From the NCBI GenBank assembly GCA_964403285.1, contig CAYOFG010000043.1:1-11763 (forward strand): 11,763 nucleotides of DNA, given 5' to 3'. Under the pieces are notes generated by a model. The model worked only from the letters and a program-made list of their open reading frames with translations, searched no databases and was not told the origin of the DNA. Position 1 is the first letter of the stretch; each line of letters begins with the position of its first letter. Below are positions 11,689-11,763 of the stretch, piece by piece. The position numbers and the translations under genes are program-made. This DNA is from WVXT01 sp964403285. Lineage in GTDB: Bacteria > UBA6262 > WVXT01.

Positions 11689-11763
11689 TGGTGGGCGGTG
11701 CAGGATTTGAACCTGCGACCCCCTCCTTGTAAGGGAGATGCTCTCCCGCTGAGCTAACCGCCC
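11689..11763 (-). tRNA. tRNA-Val (UAC)
   Basis: The minus strand starts at the last base of the window: acceptor GGGCGGT pairs with ACCGCCC, D arm GCTC-AGCGGGA-GAGC, anticodon stem TCTCC/GGAGG around loop CTTACAA with anticodon TAC, T arm GCAGG-TTCGAAT-CCTGC, discriminator A and an encoded CCA (complement at 11689-11691). All 75 nt are present, although its promoter is outside the window. Confidence 0.96.

Overview
The window is a bacterial surface-polysaccharide locus read almost entirely from the minus strand, so transcription runs from high to low coordinates. Gene content (dTDP-rhamnose and UDP-xylose synthesis, a Wzz-type chain-length protein, GAF/PAS sensing), moderate-to-low GC, many short palindromic repeats and two blocks of exactly 100 N suggest a scaffold of an uncultivated bacterium with a diderm-style cell surface. 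I cannot fix the phylum; the repeat style recalls candidate-phylum genomes such as Omnitrophota, but that is an impression only.

Layout in transcription order. A tRNA-Val (11763-11689) is followed by an orphan GAF-PAS sensor protein (11658-10744) and a tRNA-Asp (10729-10653). Next comes a REP-associated tyrosine transposase (RAYT) with a perfect 22-bp inverted repeat at its two ends (9892-10643), landed directly in front of the ribosome binding site of a Wzz-like gene (9878 into gap 8988-9087). Then follows a dTDP-L-rhamnose block: long-form glucose-1-phosphate thymidylyltransferase (8976-7915), RmlC-like cupin (7788-7327), RmlB (7321-5258) and RmlD (5228 into gap 4236-4335). After that gap come UDP-glucose dehydrogenase (4204-2873), UDP-glucuronate decarboxylase (2760-1831) and a polyprenol-phosphate mannose synthase-like glycosyltransferase (1769-1059). 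The left end holds a solitary AbiEii-type nucleotidyltransferase toxin (779-3) with a well-formed promoter.

How the genes fit together. The rml genes make dTDP-L-rhamnose, ugd plus uxs make UDP-glucuronate and then UDP-xylose, and the DPM1-like enzyme would make a lipid-linked mannosyl donor. The Wzz-like protein would set polymer length. Polymerase, flippase and most glycosyltransferases are not in the window.

The most striking feature is that RmlB is interrupted by a 365-residue intein carrying a LAGLIDADG homing endonuclease. It sits between Ser and Thr of the catalytic IS/TDEVYG segment, so active RmlB requires protein splicing. Further points of interest are the RAYT element with a related solo end near a second ribosome binding site, repeat-derived 3' ends of genes, and the control region of the lone AbiEii gene: a 16-bp perfect palindrome filling the spacer of a sigma70-type promoter, with a second consensus promoter about 200 bp upstream.
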